From Mycolicibacter hiberniae (GTDB lineage Bacteria; Actinomycetota; Actinomycetes; Mycobacteriales; Mycobacteriaceae), in NCBI RefSeq assembly GCF_010729485.1, contig NZ_AP022609.1, positions 744,001 to 808,000 of the forward strand: a DNA stretch of 64,000 nt, read 5' to 3'. Shown here piece after piece: positions 1 to 8,733 of the stretch. The notes beneath the pieces are model-generated. The model did no database searches. It was not told the DNA's origin and saw nothing but the letters and a program-made list of their open reading frames with translations. Within the stretch, counting starts at the first letter, position 1. Each line of letters starts with the position of its first letter. The position numbers were made by a program, and so were the translations under genes.

Positions 1-635
1 CGGTGGCGTTCGAATTCGTGTTCGGCCTGGCGCTGGCGCTGGTGATGCACCGCGGTCTGTTCGCCAAGGGAATGGTGCGCACCGCGGTGCTGGTGCCCTA
101 CGGCATCGTCACGGTCGCCGCCGCCTACAGCTGGTATTACGCCTGGACGCCGGGGACGGGGTATCTGGCCGACCTGCTGCCCACCGGCAGCGCGCCGTTG
201 ACCCAGCAGTTGCCCTCGCTGGGCATCGTGGTGCTGGCCGAGGTGTGGAAGACGACGCCGTTCATGGCTTTGCTGCTGCTGGCCGGACTGGCGCTGGTAC
301 CCGAGGACCTGCTCAAGGCGGCGCAGATGGACGGAGCCGGTCCCTGGCGGCGCTTGGTCGCGGTCATGTTGCCGATCATGAAACCGGCGATCTTGGTGGC
401 GGTGCTGTTCCGCACCCTGGACTCGTTTCGGATCTTCGACAACATCTACGTGCTGACCAACGGCTCCAACAACACCGGCTCGGTGTCGATCCTGGGCTAC
501 GACAACCTGTTCAAAGGATTCAACGTGGGCTTGGGTTCGGCGATCTCGGTGTTGATCTTCATCTGCGTGGCGCTGATCGCGTTCGTGTTCATCAAACTGT
601 TCGGTGCCGCGGCGCCGGGGTCGGACCAGCGATGA
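1..635 (+). CDS. sugA: Trehalose ABC importer permease SugA, 5'-truncated by window edge
   Basis: One of two membrane permeases of the LpqY-SugABC importer that recovers extracellular trehalose. The window opens inside the gene: 210 C-terminal residues are visible against roughly 305 in the family, so the GTG at base 3 is an internal Val codon and not the start. Visible are several hydrophobic segments and the cytoplasmic EAA loop (AAQMDGA ... LPIMKP, visible residues about 106-129) that docks onto the ATPase. The stop overlaps the ATG of the next permease (ATGA, 632-635), so the two are probably translationally coupled. Identification rests on motif plus the order sugA-sugB-sugC-corA-mdh, known from M. 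tuberculosis; a general maltose/trehalose-type permease is the fallback. Confidence 0.9.
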   Translation, partial: VAFEFVFGLALALVMHRGLFAKGMVRTAVLVPYGIVTVAAAYSWYYAWTPGTGYLADLLPTGSAPLTQQLPSLGIVVLAEVWKTTPFMALLLLAGLALVPEDLLKAAQMDGAGPWRRLVAVMLPIMKPAILVAVLFRTLDSFRIFDNIYVLTNGSNNTGSVSILGYDNLFKGFNVGLGSAISVLIFICVALIAFVFIKLFGAAAPGSDQR

Positions 636-1459
636 TCGGTCTGCGCCGCCGAACCGCATGGGTCATCATCGACCTGGCTGTGCTGGTCTACGCACTGGTC
701 CCGGTGTTGTGGATTCTGTCGCTGTCGCTCAAGCCGACCTCAACGGTCAAGGACGGCAGGTTCATTCCCTCGTCGGTGACGCTGGACAACTACCGCGGCA
801 TCTTTGCCGGTGACGTCTTCGGTTCAGCGCTGATCAACTCGGTGGGCATCGGCCTGATCACCACGGTGATCGCGGTGGTAATCGGGGCGATGGCCGCCTA
901 CGCGGTGGCTCGCCTGGACTTCCCCGGTAAGCGGTTGCTGGTGGGGGCAGCCCTGCTGATCGCGATGTTTCCCCAGATTTCCCTGGTGACACCGATTTTC
1001 AACATCGAACGCGCCACCGGGCTGTTCGACACCTGGCTGGGCCTGATCATCCCCTACATCACGTTTGCGCTACCGCTGGCGATCTACACGCTGTCGGCGT
1101 TCTTCGCCGAGATCCCGTGGGATCTGGAGAAGGCCGCCAAGATGGACGGCGCCACACCGGGGCAGGCGTTCCGCAAGGTGATCGCGCCGCTGGCGGCGCC
1201 GGGCATCGTCACCGCTGCCATTCTGGTGTTCATCTTCGCGTGGAACGATCTGCTGCTGGCGTTGTCGCTGACGGCCACGAAAGCCTCGGTCACCGCGCCC
1301 GTGGCCATCGCCAATTTCACCGGCAGTTCGCAATTCGAGGAGCCCACCGGATCGATCGCGGCGGGAGCGATGGTGATCACCGTGCCGATCATCGTCTTTG
1401 TTCTAATCTTCCAACGACGGATCGTGGCGGGACTGACCTCCGGCGCGGTGAAGGGATAG
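632..1459 (+). CDS. sugB: Trehalose ABC importer permease SugB
   Basis: Second permease of the trehalose importer, 275 residues, close to the usual length of SugB. The protein begins [10 protein letters not shown]; this ATG overlaps the sugA stop, and the reading frame extending further upstream inside sugA is ignored. About six hydrophobic segments are visible, and the EAA loop ([19 protein letters not shown] ... PLAAP) lies near residues 165-190. SugA and SugB form the channel through which the lipoprotein LpqY (gene off the left edge) delivers trehalose, with SugC powering transport. It sits 4 bp before sugC, in the same operon. Confidence 0.93.
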   Translation: MIGLRRRTAWVIIDLAVLVYALVPVLWILSLSLKPTSTVKDGRFIPSSVTLDNYRGIFAGDVFGSALINSVGIGLITTVIAVVIGAMAAYAVARLDFPGKRLLVGAALLIAMFPQISLVTPIFNIERATGLFDTWLGLIIPYITFALPLAIYTLSAFFAEIPWDLEKAAKMDGATPGQAFRKVIAPLAAPGIVTAAILVFIFAWNDLLLALSLTATKASVTAPVAIANFTGSSQFEEPTGSIAAGAMVITVPIIVFVLIFQRRIVAGLTSGAVKG

Positions 1460-1463
1460 GCCG

Positions 1464-2609
1464 ATGGCAGAGATCGAACTCCTCCACGTCACCAAGAGCT
1501 ACCCCGACGGTGCGGTGGCGGTCAACGACCTGTCGCTGAGCATCGCCGACGGCGAGTTCATCATTCTGGTGGGGCCTTCGGGCTGCGGAAAGTCAACCAC
1601 CCTGAACATGATCGCCGGCCTGGAACAGATCACCTCGGGGGAGCTGCGCATCGGGGGCGAGCGGGTCAACGAGCGTGCCCCCAAGGACCGCGACATCGCC
1701 ATGGTGTTCCAGTCCTACGCGCTCTACCCGCACATGACGGTGCGGGGCAACCTCGCCTTCCCGCTGACCCTGGCCAAGATGAAGAAGTCGCAGATCGCCG
1801 AGAAGGTCGCCGACGTCGCCAAGATCCTCGACCTGACCGACCTGTTGGATCGCAAGCCGTCGCAGCTGTCCGGCGGCCAGCGTCAGCGGGTTGCCATGGG
1901 CCGGGCGATCGTGCGGCACCCCAAGGCATTTCTGATGGACGAGCCGCTGTCGAACCTCGACGCGAAGCTGCGCGTGCAGATGCGCAGTGAGATCGCCCGG
2001 CTGCAGCGCAGGCTGGGCACCACCACCGTCTACGTCACGCACGACCAGACCGAGGCGATGACGCTCGGGGACCGGGTGGTGGTCATGCAGGGCGGCGTCG
2101 CCCAGCAGGTCGGCACACCCGACGAGCTCTACGAGCGGCCCGTCAACCTGTTCGTCGCCGGTTTCGTCGGCTCGCCGGCGATGAACTTCTTTCCCGGCAC
2201 CCTGACCGCGACCGGCGCACGCCTGCCGTTCGGTGAAGTCCCGCTCGATGCGGCGACTCGTCAGCTGATCGCTGCGCATCCCGCACCGCAGGGCGGGGAG
2301 GTCGTCATCGGGGTGCGCCCCGAGCATCTGGTGGATGCGGCGCTGCTCGACGACGCCGGCCGGCGCGCCGCGGTGACCTTCACGGCCCGCGTCGACCTGG
2401 TGGAATCGCTGGGTGCGGACAAGTACCTGTACTTCACGCCGAACGAATCCGCCGGAGCGCCGGCCGAAGGCAGCCTGGTGGCCCGGGTCCCCTCGGCGTC
2501 GAAGGCCGTCGGCGGGCAGCCGATCGAACTGGCACTGCTGGCGGACAAGGCGGTGGCGTTCGACGCCAAGACCGGGGTGAACCTCAGCGTCGCACCCGCC
2601 GGGCGGTGA
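1464..2609 (+). CDS. sugC: Trehalose ABC importer ATPase SugC
   Basis: Cytoplasmic ATPase energising trehalose uptake, a MalK/UgpC-type protein of 381 residues. Walker [10 protein letters not shown] is at about residues 37-45, Q-loop VFQSYALYP near 81-89, signature LSGGQRQR near 135-142, Walker B FLMDEP near 156-161, and the switch histidine is in [10 protein letters not shown]. The C-terminal ~140 residues form the regulatory TOBE/MOBE region typical of sugar-importer ATPases. It follows sugB by 4 bp and is followed after 7 bp by a SUFU-domain gene, so all probably share one message. Known biology: in M. tuberculosis this transporter recycles trehalose released during mycolate transfer and matters for virulence. 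Confidence 0.95.
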   Translation: MAEIELLHVTKSYPDGAVAVNDLSLSIADGEFIILVGPSGCGKSTTLNMIAGLEQITSGELRIGGERVNERAPKDRDIAMVFQSYALYPHMTVRGNLAFPLTLAKMKKSQIAEKVADVAKILDLTDLLDRKPSQLSGGQRQRVAMGRAIVRHPKAFLMDEPLSNLDAKLRVQMRSEIARLQRRLGTTTVYVTHDQTEAMTLGDRVVVMQGGVAQQVGTPDELYERPVNLFVAGFVGSPAMNFFPGTLTATGARLPFGEVPLDAATRQLIAAHPAPQGGEVVIGVRPEHLVDAALLDDAGRRAAVTFTARVDLVESLGADKYLYFTPNESAGAPAEGSLVARVPSASKAVGGQPIELALLADKAVAFDAKTGVNLSVAPAGR

Positions 2610-2616
2610 ACACCCG

Positions 2617-3222
2617 GTGACCCACAACCTGGATCGGGTGCGTCAGCACGTACAGCAGCACTTCGCCGTGGCCGGTGCCGGTGAGCCGGACGTCGCCCGG
2701 GTGACATTTCTGGGTGTCGAGCCCATCGAGGTGTTGCGGTTCGGGCCCGGACCCGACCGGATGGTGCATTACGTCTCGGCGGGTTGCTCGCGGCACCCCA
2801 TGGGAGACCCCGGCCATATGCTTGCCGACCCGGTGCACGGTCCGCGGGCGGAAGTCGTTGTGCACCTGCGTGCTTCGGCGTCTGATACCGGCCTGGCCCG
2901 TAGCATCGCCGCCGTGGCCGCCGCGCCGGTGGTCGAAGGGGTGGTGCTGGCGCCCGACGCGCTGATCGACCTCGGGGGGCCGTTGTGGACCGGACCTGCG
3001 GGCCCGGCGCCGTTCACTGCGGTGTTGCTCGGCGACAGCGACATCGCCGAGTTGGCGCTGGAGCCCCCGCGGGAACCGGTGCGGTTTCTTACGGCCACCC
3101 CGATCACCGCGACGGAGGCCGCCTGGGTGCGGCTCAAGGGCGCCGAGGCGATGCGGGAGGCCTGGCGCGCGGACGGCGTGGACGTGTTCGACCCGGACCG
3201 TCGCGCTTCCCAGCCCCACTGA
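2617..3222 (+). CDS. Suppressor-of-fused (SUFU) domain protein
   Basis: A soluble 201-residue protein (GTG start) that looks like a bacterial SUFU-domain protein: an N-terminal helix (HNLDRVRQHVQQHF), then VHYVSAGCSRHPM, an EVVVHLRA strand and a C-terminal LKGAEAMREAW helix. No signal peptide or membrane segment is present. Bacterial SUFU proteins have no established general function; some are proposed immunity proteins of polymorphic toxins, but no toxin gene is next to it here. It starts 7 bp after sugC and so is probably co-transcribed with the trehalose importer; I do not recall a gene at this position in M. tuberculosis. The family call is by eye and moderately secure. Confidence 0.65.
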   Translation: MTHNLDRVRQHVQQHFAVAGAGEPDVARVTFLGVEPIEVLRFGPGPDRMVHYVSAGCSRHPMGDPGHMLADPVHGPRAEVVVHLRASASDTGLARSIAAVAAAPVVEGVVLAPDALIDLGGPLWTGPAGPAPFTAVLLGDSDIAELALEPPREPVRFLTATPITATEAAWVRLKGAEAMREAWRADGVDVFDPDRRASQPH

Positions 3223-3231
3223 CTCTTCTTG

Positions 3232-3291
3232 GCGAGCAGACACAGAATCGCCCTAAAACAGCCCAAAGAGGGCGATTCTGTGTCTGCTCGC
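3232..3291. terminator. Bidirectional terminator, 23-bp perfect inverted repeat
   Basis: Arms at 3232-3254 and 3269-3291 are perfectly complementary over 23 bp (GCGAGCAGACACAGAATCGC plus CCT in the left arm) around a 14-nt loop. It lies between the stop of the SUFU gene and the stop of corA, which converge on it. There is no U-tract, as is usual for mycobacterial intrinsic terminators, and the perfect symmetry lets it act on both strands. Confidence 0.8.
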
Positions 3292-3334
3292 GGGAAGGGC
3301 GGGGTAGGGCTGGCGGGGGTGGGGTGCGATGGCC

Positions 3335-4369
3335 TCAGAGCCAACCGTTGCGGCGGAACGCGCGGTAGAGCACCGCGGAGATCACACACATGCCGGCCAC
3401 CACAATCGGGTAGCTGAACGCCCAGTGCAGGGCCGGCATGTAGTCGAAATTCATTCCGTAAATGCCGGCGATCATGGTCGGGACGGCGATGATGCCCGCC
3501 CACGCCGACATCTTGCGCATGTCGGTGTTCTGCTGCATGCCCACCCGCGCGAGCGCGGCCTGCACCAGCGAGCTGAGCAACTCGTTGTAGCCGGCGATCT
3601 GTTCGGCTGCGCGCGTCTGATGGTCGGCGACGTCGCGCAGATACCGCCGTACCTCCTTGGAGATCAGGTCCCGGCACTCGTTCTGCATCCGCTCAAACGG
3701 CCCGGACAGCGGCGCCACCGCCCGCCGCAGTTCGACCACTTCGCGTTTGATCTGGTAAATCGGTTCGACATCGGTACGGGTGCCGGGTGCGAACGCGGCC
3801 TCCTCGATCAGGTCGATGTCGCTCTCCATGCGGGCGGTCACCTCGACATAGCGGTCCACCACGTAGTCGGCGATGGCGTGCATCACCGCAAACGGCCCCA
3901 GTCGCATCTGCTCGGGATCGGCTTCCATCCGCCTGCGCACGTCGGTCAGGCTGCTGTGTTCGCCGTGCCGGACGGTGACCACAAAGTTTTTGCCGACAAA
4001 CATCATGATCTCGCCCGTCTCGACGATCTCCCGGGGCACCACCGCCGATTCGTGCGCGACGTAGTTGACGGTCTTGAGCGCCAGGAACAGGCTGTCGTCG
4101 TAGCGCTCCAGCTTCGGCCGCTGGTGTGCCTGAACGGCGTCCTCGACCGACAGTGGGTGCAGTTCGAAGGTCGCGGCCACGCCCTGCATCTGGGCCTGGC
4201 CCGGCTCATGCAGACCGACCCACACGAACGCTTCGCGCCCGTCGGCCTCGATTTCGCGCACCTTGGCCCGAGCGCCCGCGGGGGTGAACCGGCCCGGGAT
4301 TCGCTTGCCGTCGGCATAAACACCGCAGTCCACCAGCACTCGAGGTGTCGGGTCGTGCGACGCCGTCAT
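3335..4369 (-). CDS. corA: Magnesium/cobalt transporter CorA
   Basis: Inner-membrane divalent cation channel of the CorA family, 344 residues. A long soluble N-terminal funnel is followed by two C-terminal membrane helices separated by the family-defining YGMNF motif, with the usual short basic tail (RAFRRNGWL). The ATG at 4369 (MTASHDPTPR) is chosen because GGAGGGAG lies about 7 nt before it; a frame extension to 4402 has no such site. The gene converges with the SUFU gene onto a shared terminator and is divergent from mdh. Position and length match Rv1239c of M. tuberculosis. Confidence 0.95.
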   Translation of the reverse strand: MTASHDPTPRVLVDCGVYADGKRIPGRFTPAGARAKVREIEADGREAFVWVGLHEPGQAQMQGVAATFELHPLSVEDAVQAHQRPKLERYDDSLFLALKTVNYVAHESAVVPREIVETGEIMMFVGKNFVVTVRHGEHSSLTDVRRRMEADPEQMRLGPFAVMHAIADYVVDRYVEVTARMESDIDLIEEAAFAPGTRTDVEPIYQIKREVVELRRAVAPLSGPFERMQNECRDLISKEVRRYLRDVADHQTRAAEQIAGYNELLSSLVQAALARVGMQQNTDMRKMSAWAGIIAVPTMIAGIYGMNFDYMPALHWAFSYPIVVAGMCVISAVLYRAFRRNGWL

Positions 4370-4540
4370 GGTGGCTCTCCCTCCGGCGCAGGTGCCGGTC
4401 AAATGCTACGCGTCCGGCGTCGACCTGCGCGGTGAGCGGGGTTCATCGGCAGGGTCCCGGAGTTTCGGCGACGGCGCCGGTGCGCTAGTTTCGACCCGGA
4501 CCAAAGCCCAGACCAGCCGAACGTTCGAGGAGCGCTTGAC

Positions 4541-5530
4541 GTGAGCACAACCCCACTCAAGGTCGCCGTCACCGGCGCCGCCGGCCAGATCGGCTACAGC
4601 CTGCTTTTCCGCCTGGCCAGTGGCTCGCTGCTGGGCCCCGACCGGCCGATCGAACTGCGCCTGCTGGAGATCGAGCCGGCGCTCAAGGCGCTTGAGGGCG
4701 TCGTCATGGAGCTCGACGACTGTGCGTTCCCGTTGCTGTCGGGTGTGCAGATCGGCTCGGACGCGAACAAGATCTTCGACGGCGCCAATCTGGCGCTGCT
4801 GGTGGGCGCGCGCCCGCGTGGACCGGGCATGGAGCGCAGCGACCTGCTGGAGGCCAACGGCGCGATCTTCACCGCGCAGGGCAAGGCGCTCAACGCGGTT
4901 GCGGCTTCCGACATCCGGGTCGGGGTGACGGGCAACCCGGCCAACACCAACGCGCTGATCGCGATGACCAACGCGCCCGACATCCCCAAGGAGCGCTTCT
5001 CGGCGCTGACCCGTCTGGACCACAACCGGGCAATCTCGCAGTTGGCCGCCAAGACCGGGGCCAAGGTCACCGACGTCAAGAAGATGACGATCTGGGGTAA
5101 CCACTCGGCGAGCCAGTACCCCGACATCTTCCACGCCGAGGTCGGCGGGCGTAATGCCGCCGAGGTCGTCGGCGACCAGGCCTGGATCGAGAACGACTTC
5201 ATTCCCACCGTCGCCAAGCGCGGTGCGGCGATCATCGACGCGCGCGGTGCGTCGTCGGCCGCCTCGGCGGCATCGGCCACCGTCGACGCGGCCCGGGACT
5301 GGTTGCTGGGCAGCCCGGACGGTGACTGGGTGTCGATGGCGGTGGTCTCCGACGGCTCCTACGGTGTGCCCGAGGGCCTGATCTCCTCGTTCCCGGTCAC
5401 CACCTCCGGCGGCGACTGGAGCATCGTGCAGGGCCTGGAGATCGACGACTTCTCCCGCAGCCGAATCGACGCCTCCACCGCTGAGCTCGCCGACGAGCGC
5501 GAAGCGGTCACCTCGCTGGGCCTGATCTGA
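4541..5530 (+). CDS. mdh: Malate dehydrogenase
   Basis: NAD-dependent oxidation of malate to oxaloacetate in the TCA cycle; 329 residues, full length. The Rossmann motif [10 protein letters not shown] lies at residues 11-20, substrate-binding arginines are in [11 protein letters not shown], and the catalytic His is in [11 protein letters not shown] with its Asp partner in TRLDHNRA. The GTG start follows GAGGAG. A weak promoter is possible (TAGTTT at 4486-4491 about 50 bp upstream). The next gene encodes a malic enzyme, so two malate-using enzymes are adjacent. Confidence 0.96.
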   Translation: MSTTPLKVAVTGAAGQIGYSLLFRLASGSLLGPDRPIELRLLEIEPALKALEGVVMELDDCAFPLLSGVQIGSDANKIFDGANLALLVGARPRGPGMERSDLLEANGAIFTAQGKALNAVAASDIRVGVTGNPANTNALIAMTNAPDIPKERFSALTRLDHNRAISQLAAKTGAKVTDVKKMTIWGNHSASQYPDIFHAEVGGRNAAEVVGDQAWIENDFIPTVAKRGAAIIDARGASSAASAASATVDAARDWLLGSPDGDWVSMAVVSDGSYGVPEGLISSFPVTTSGGDWSIVQGLEIDDFSRSRIDASTAELADEREAVTSLGLI

Positions 5531-5625
5531 GGCATTAGCTCGGTAGGCGGTGTTGGAACTGCGGTGCATCGGCCGCCGCGGCCGAGAGAAAGAACCCAAA
5601 TGCAGCGCAGTACCCTGGCATATCG

Positions 5626-6807
5626 ATGCCTGAGAACCTAGCGATGAATAGCTCGCCGATCGTGATCGGAGACGAAGAGATCTTCGAAGCCCACACGGGC
5701 GGGAAGATCTCCGTCGAACTCAAGGCGCCGCTGGACACCCAGCGTGCGCTGTCGATCGCCTACACCCCCGGTGTGGCGCAGGTCAGCCGGGCCATCGCCG
5801 CCGACCACACACTGGCGGCGCGGTACACCTGGGCGCACCGTCTGGTCGCGGTGGTCAGCGACGGCACCTCGGTGCTCGGGCTGGGGGACCTGGGTCCGTC
5901 GGCGGCGCTGCCGGTGATGGAGGGCAAGGCGGCGTTGTTCAAGACGTTCGCCGGCCTGGACTCCATCCCGATCGTGTTGGACACCAAGGACCCCGACGAG
6001 ATCGTCGAAACCCTGGTGCGGCTGCGTCCGTCGTTCGGGGCGGTCAATCTGGAGGACATCTCCGCTCCGCGCTGTTTCGAGATCGAACGCCGGGTGATCG
6101 AGGCGCTGGACTGCCCGGTGATGCACGACGACCAGCACGGCACCGCGATCGTGGCATTGGCGGCCCTGCTGGGGGCGGCCAAGGTGGTCGACCGCGAGAT
6201 CGCGTCGCTGCGGGTGGTGGTCTCCGGTGCCGGTGCCGCGGGGGTGGCCTGCGCGAACATCCTGCTCTCCCGGGGCGTCACGGACATGATCGTGCTGGAC
6301 TCGCAGGGCGTGCTGCATCCGGAGCGCTCGGGCATGAACGAGGTCAAGCTCGAGCTGGCGCAGCGGACCAACCCGCGGGGCGTCACCGGCGGTCTCGCTG
6401 AGGCGCTGGCCGGCGCCGACGTCTTCCTCGGCGCGTCCGGAGGCGTGGTGCCCGAGGAGCTGATCGCGTCGATGGCACCGGGCGGCGTGGTGTTCGCCCT
6501 GTCCAATCCTGACCCGGAGATCCACCCCGACCTGGCGGCCAAGTACGCGGCGGTGGTGGCGACCGGACGCAGCGACTTCCCCAACCAGATCAACAATGTG
6601 CTGGCCTTCCCCGGTGTGTTCCGTGGTGCGCTGGACGCCGGTGCGCGCCGGATCACCGAGGCGATGAAGTTGGCTGCCGCAGAAGCGATTTTCTCGGTTG
6701 TCGCCGACGAGCTGGCCCCGGACCGTATCGTGCCCAGCCCGCTGGATCCCCGGGTCGAACCGGCCGTTGCGGCCGCTGTCGCGGCGGCCGCCGACACCGC
6801 CTCCTAG
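5626..6807 (+). CDS. NAD(P)-dependent malic enzyme (oxaloacetate-decarboxylating)
   Basis: Converts malate to pyruvate and CO2 with reduction of NAD(P). At 393 residues this is the short bacterial type, not the ~550-residue Mez type known from M. tuberculosis Rv2332. Visible are the catalytic Tyr region (SIAYTPGVAQVS), the Lys region (MEGKAALFKTFAGLD), the metal ligands in VNLEDISAPRCFE and VMHDDQHGTA, and the nucleotide fold VVSGAGAAGVACANIL. ATG 5626 is used; ATG 5644 is an alternative. A -10-like TACCCT lies 9 nt before 5626, so transcription independent of mdh is possible. Cofactor preference cannot be read with certainty. Confidence 0.88.
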   Translation: MPENLAMNSSPIVIGDEEIFEAHTGGKISVELKAPLDTQRALSIAYTPGVAQVSRAIAADHTLAARYTWAHRLVAVVSDGTSVLGLGDLGPSAALPVMEGKAALFKTFAGLDSIPIVLDTKDPDEIVETLVRLRPSFGAVNLEDISAPRCFEIERRVIEALDCPVMHDDQHGTAIVALAALLGAAKVVDREIASLRVVVSGAGAAGVACANILLSRGVTDMIVLDSQGVLHPERSGMNEVKLELAQRTNPRGVTGGLAEALAGADVFLGASGGVVPEELIASMAPGGVVFALSNPDPEIHPDLAAKYAAVVATGRSDFPNQINNVLAFPGVFRGALDAGARRITEAMKLAAAEAIFSVVADELAPDRIVPSPLDPRVEPAVAAAVAAAADTAS

Positions 6808-6815
6808 AGTTCACC

Positions 6816-7673
6816 GTGCGCAGGCCGCTCGGACATCACCTGCGCCGCTGGGCGCTGGGATGGGCGGCGGTGCTGATCGCCGGTTGTGGCGCTCACCCGG
6901 GCCCGTCGCCGCTGACCGTGGGCATGGCTCCGGATCCGCAGGCGCAGGTGCTGGCCCACCTGTATGCCAGCGCGCTGCGCAGCACCGGCGCCGCAGTTCG
7001 CATCGAGGCCGTCGCCGACCCGGTTCCCGGACTGGATTCCGGGGAGCTGACCGTGGTGCCCGGTTTCACCGGCCGGTTGCTGGCGATCTTCGCCCCCGAC
7101 GCTGTGGCACGCTCCGATCGGGGGGTCTACTGGGCATTGGCCGGGGCGCTGCCGGAGGGACTCGCGGTCGGCGACTACGCCATGAGTGCCGAGGACAAGC
7201 CGATGCTGGCCGTGACCGAGGCGACGGCCCTGGCCTGGGGCGACTCCGACCTGGGCGCGCTCGTGCGGCACTGCGCCGGGTTGGCCGTCGGCCGGGTTGC
7301 GGGCGCGCCGGCACCTACCGCTGTGGGGCGCTGCGCGCTGCCCAAAGCTCGTGAATTCCCCAACGACACAGCGTTGTTCGCCGCGCTGCGCGCTCGCCAG
7401 ATCACGGCGGCGTGGGCCACTACCGCCGATCCGGGCGTACCGGAGGACGTGGTGCTGCTCACCGACGGCCGGCCCGCGCTGGTACGCGCGGAGAACGTGG
7501 TGCCGCTGTATCGCCGCAACGAGCTGAACGAGGCCCAGCTGCTGGCGGTCAACCAGGTGGCCGGAGTGCTCGACACCGAGGCGCTGATCGAGATGCGTCG
7601 CCGGGTGGCCGAGGGAGCCGATCCGCAGGTTGTGGTCGACGGCTTCCTCGACGAACACCCACTGGGCAGGTAA
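6816..7673 (+). CDS. lpqZ: LpqZ-type substrate-binding lipoprotein
   Basis: Exported lipoprotein of 285 residues. A basic N-terminus and hydrophobic stretch end in the lipobox LIAGC near residue 24, so it should be diacylated and anchored outside the membrane. The mature part resembles periplasmic binding proteins of the glycine-betaine/OpuAC type (LTVGMAPDPQAQVLAHLYASAL, then ELTVVPGFTGRLLA). No permease or ATPase gene is adjacent, so its transport partner and ligand are unknown. It begins 8 bp after the malic enzyme gene and converges on the SDR gene with only 6 bp between stops. Matches Rv1244 by position. Confidence 0.82.
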   Translation: MRRPLGHHLRRWALGWAAVLIAGCGAHPGPSPLTVGMAPDPQAQVLAHLYASALRSTGAAVRIEAVADPVPGLDSGELTVVPGFTGRLLAIFAPDAVARSDRGVYWALAGALPEGLAVGDYAMSAEDKPMLAVTEATALAWGDSDLGALVRHCAGLAVGRVAGAPAPTAVGRCALPKAREFPNDTALFAALRARQITAAWATTADPGVPEDVVLLTDGRPALVRAENVVPLYRRNELNEAQLLAVNQVAGVLDTEALIEMRRRVAEGADPQVVVDGFLDEHPLGR

Positions 7674-7679
7674 CGGCAG

Positions 7680-8504
7680 CTACCGGGGCCGCAGCCGCGG
7701 GATGGCGCGCGAGAACAGCCACTGGTATCCCGAGCCCGTGATGCGCACCAGCAGGTCCAGAGCGCGCGCGTCGTTTCCGATCAGCACGCGGGCCCGGTTC
7801 TTGCGGACTCCCGCGAGGATCACCCGGGCGGCCTCTTCGGCGGTGGTAGAGGCCAGCCGCCGGTCGAAGAACTCGGCCAGCGCCGCGGCGTCGAGGCCTT
7901 CGGCGACGGTGGCGTTACGGGCGATCGCGGTCTTGATGCCGCCCGGGTGCACCGTGGTGACCTTGACCGGGTGCCCGGCGACGACCATTTCCTGGCGCAA
8001 CGCCTCGGTGAAGCCGCGGACGGCGAACTTCGCCGCGTTGTAGGCGCCCTGGGCGGGCACCGACAGCAGTCCGAACAGACTGGAGACGTTGATGACGTGC
8101 CCGTCGCCGGAGGCGATCAGGTGCGGCAGGAAGGCCTTGGTGCCGTTGACCACACCCCAGAAGTCGACGTCCATCACCCGTTCGATGTCCTTGAACGGGG
8201 TGATCTCGATGTCGCCGCTGTAGGCGATCCCGGCGTTGTTGTAGATCTGGTTGACCTTGCCGAAATGCTCTTTGACCTCGTCGGCGTAGATCAGGAATGC
8301 TTCGCGCTCGGTGACGTCGAGGCGGTCGGCCTTGACCCGCACGCCCAGCGCGGCCACCCGACGCTCGGTCTCGGCGAGACCCTCGGTGTCGACGTCGCTG
8401 ATCGCCAGCTGCGCTCCCGCCCGTGCCAGCTCGACGGCCAGTGCCTGACCGATGCCGGAACCGGCGCCGGTGACGACGGCGACCTTGCCCGCGAATCCCT
8501 GCAT
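7680..8504 (-). CDS. Short-chain dehydrogenase/reductase
   Basis: Classical SDR of 274 residues: cofactor motif VTGAGSGIGQA at the N-terminus, the NNAG motif in YNNAGIAYSGD, and the catalytic YNAAK with an upstream NVSSLFG serine. Acidic DVDTEG after the second strand favours NAD(H) over NADP(H), an inference. The substrate is unknown. The ATG is preceded by GGGAGAG. It lies downstream of kgd on the same strand, separated by a tandem hairpin repeat that could insulate it. Position corresponds to Rv1245c. Confidence 0.88.
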   Translation of the reverse strand: MQGFAGKVAVVTGAGSGIGQALAVELARAGAQLAISDVDTEGLAETERRVAALGVRVKADRLDVTEREAFLIYADEVKEHFGKVNQIYNNAGIAYSGDIEITPFKDIERVMDVDFWGVVNGTKAFLPHLIASGDGHVINVSSLFGLLSVPAQGAYNAAKFAVRGFTEALRQEMVVAGHPVKVTTVHPGGIKTAIARNATVAEGLDAAALAEFFDRRLASTTAEEAARVILAGVRKNRARVLIGNDARALDLLVRITGSGYQWLFSRAIPRLRPR

Positions 8505-8587
8505 GTGCTCTCCCAGCGGTCGGTGGAACCCCGAGCGTATCCGGTACCGCCGGTACCGGATGAGTGGGCCTCGGTGAAACGAAGGGC

Positions 8588-8733
8588 GCGGCGCCTGCGG
8601 CTTCGTGCCTGCGCCGAACGCCGTGGCCGCGCTGATGTCTCCTCGGCGTGCGGCTTCGTACCTCAGCCGAACGCCGAGTCCGCGCTAATGTCTCCTCGGC
8701 GTGCGGCTTCGTACCTCAGCCGAACGCCGAGTC
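8588..8733. repeat. 53-bp tandem hairpin repeat across the kgd stop codon
   Basis: Three tandem units with a 53-bp period: 8588-8640 (diverged, roughly 80% alike), 8641-8693 (full) and 8694-8733 (identical over its 40 bp), the last containing the final codons and stop of kgd. Each intact unit can fold on itself: CTCGGCGT and CGGCT pair with AGCCG and ACGCCGAG around a 9-nt loop (8642-8678 and 8695-8731). The duplicated unit repeats the last codons and stop of kgd downstream of the real stop. Length resembles mycobacterial MIRU units, but identity with MIRU is not claimed. Confidence 0.85.

Noticed and set aside
245..631. Upstream extension of the SugB reading frame inside sugA
   Set aside because: The extension is a shadow of sugA; the ATG overlapping the sugA stop gives the normal SugB length. 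The same reasoning removed extensions of udgB, oppC, oppD, cysNC, lprB, the Rv1273c-like gene and the GMC gene.
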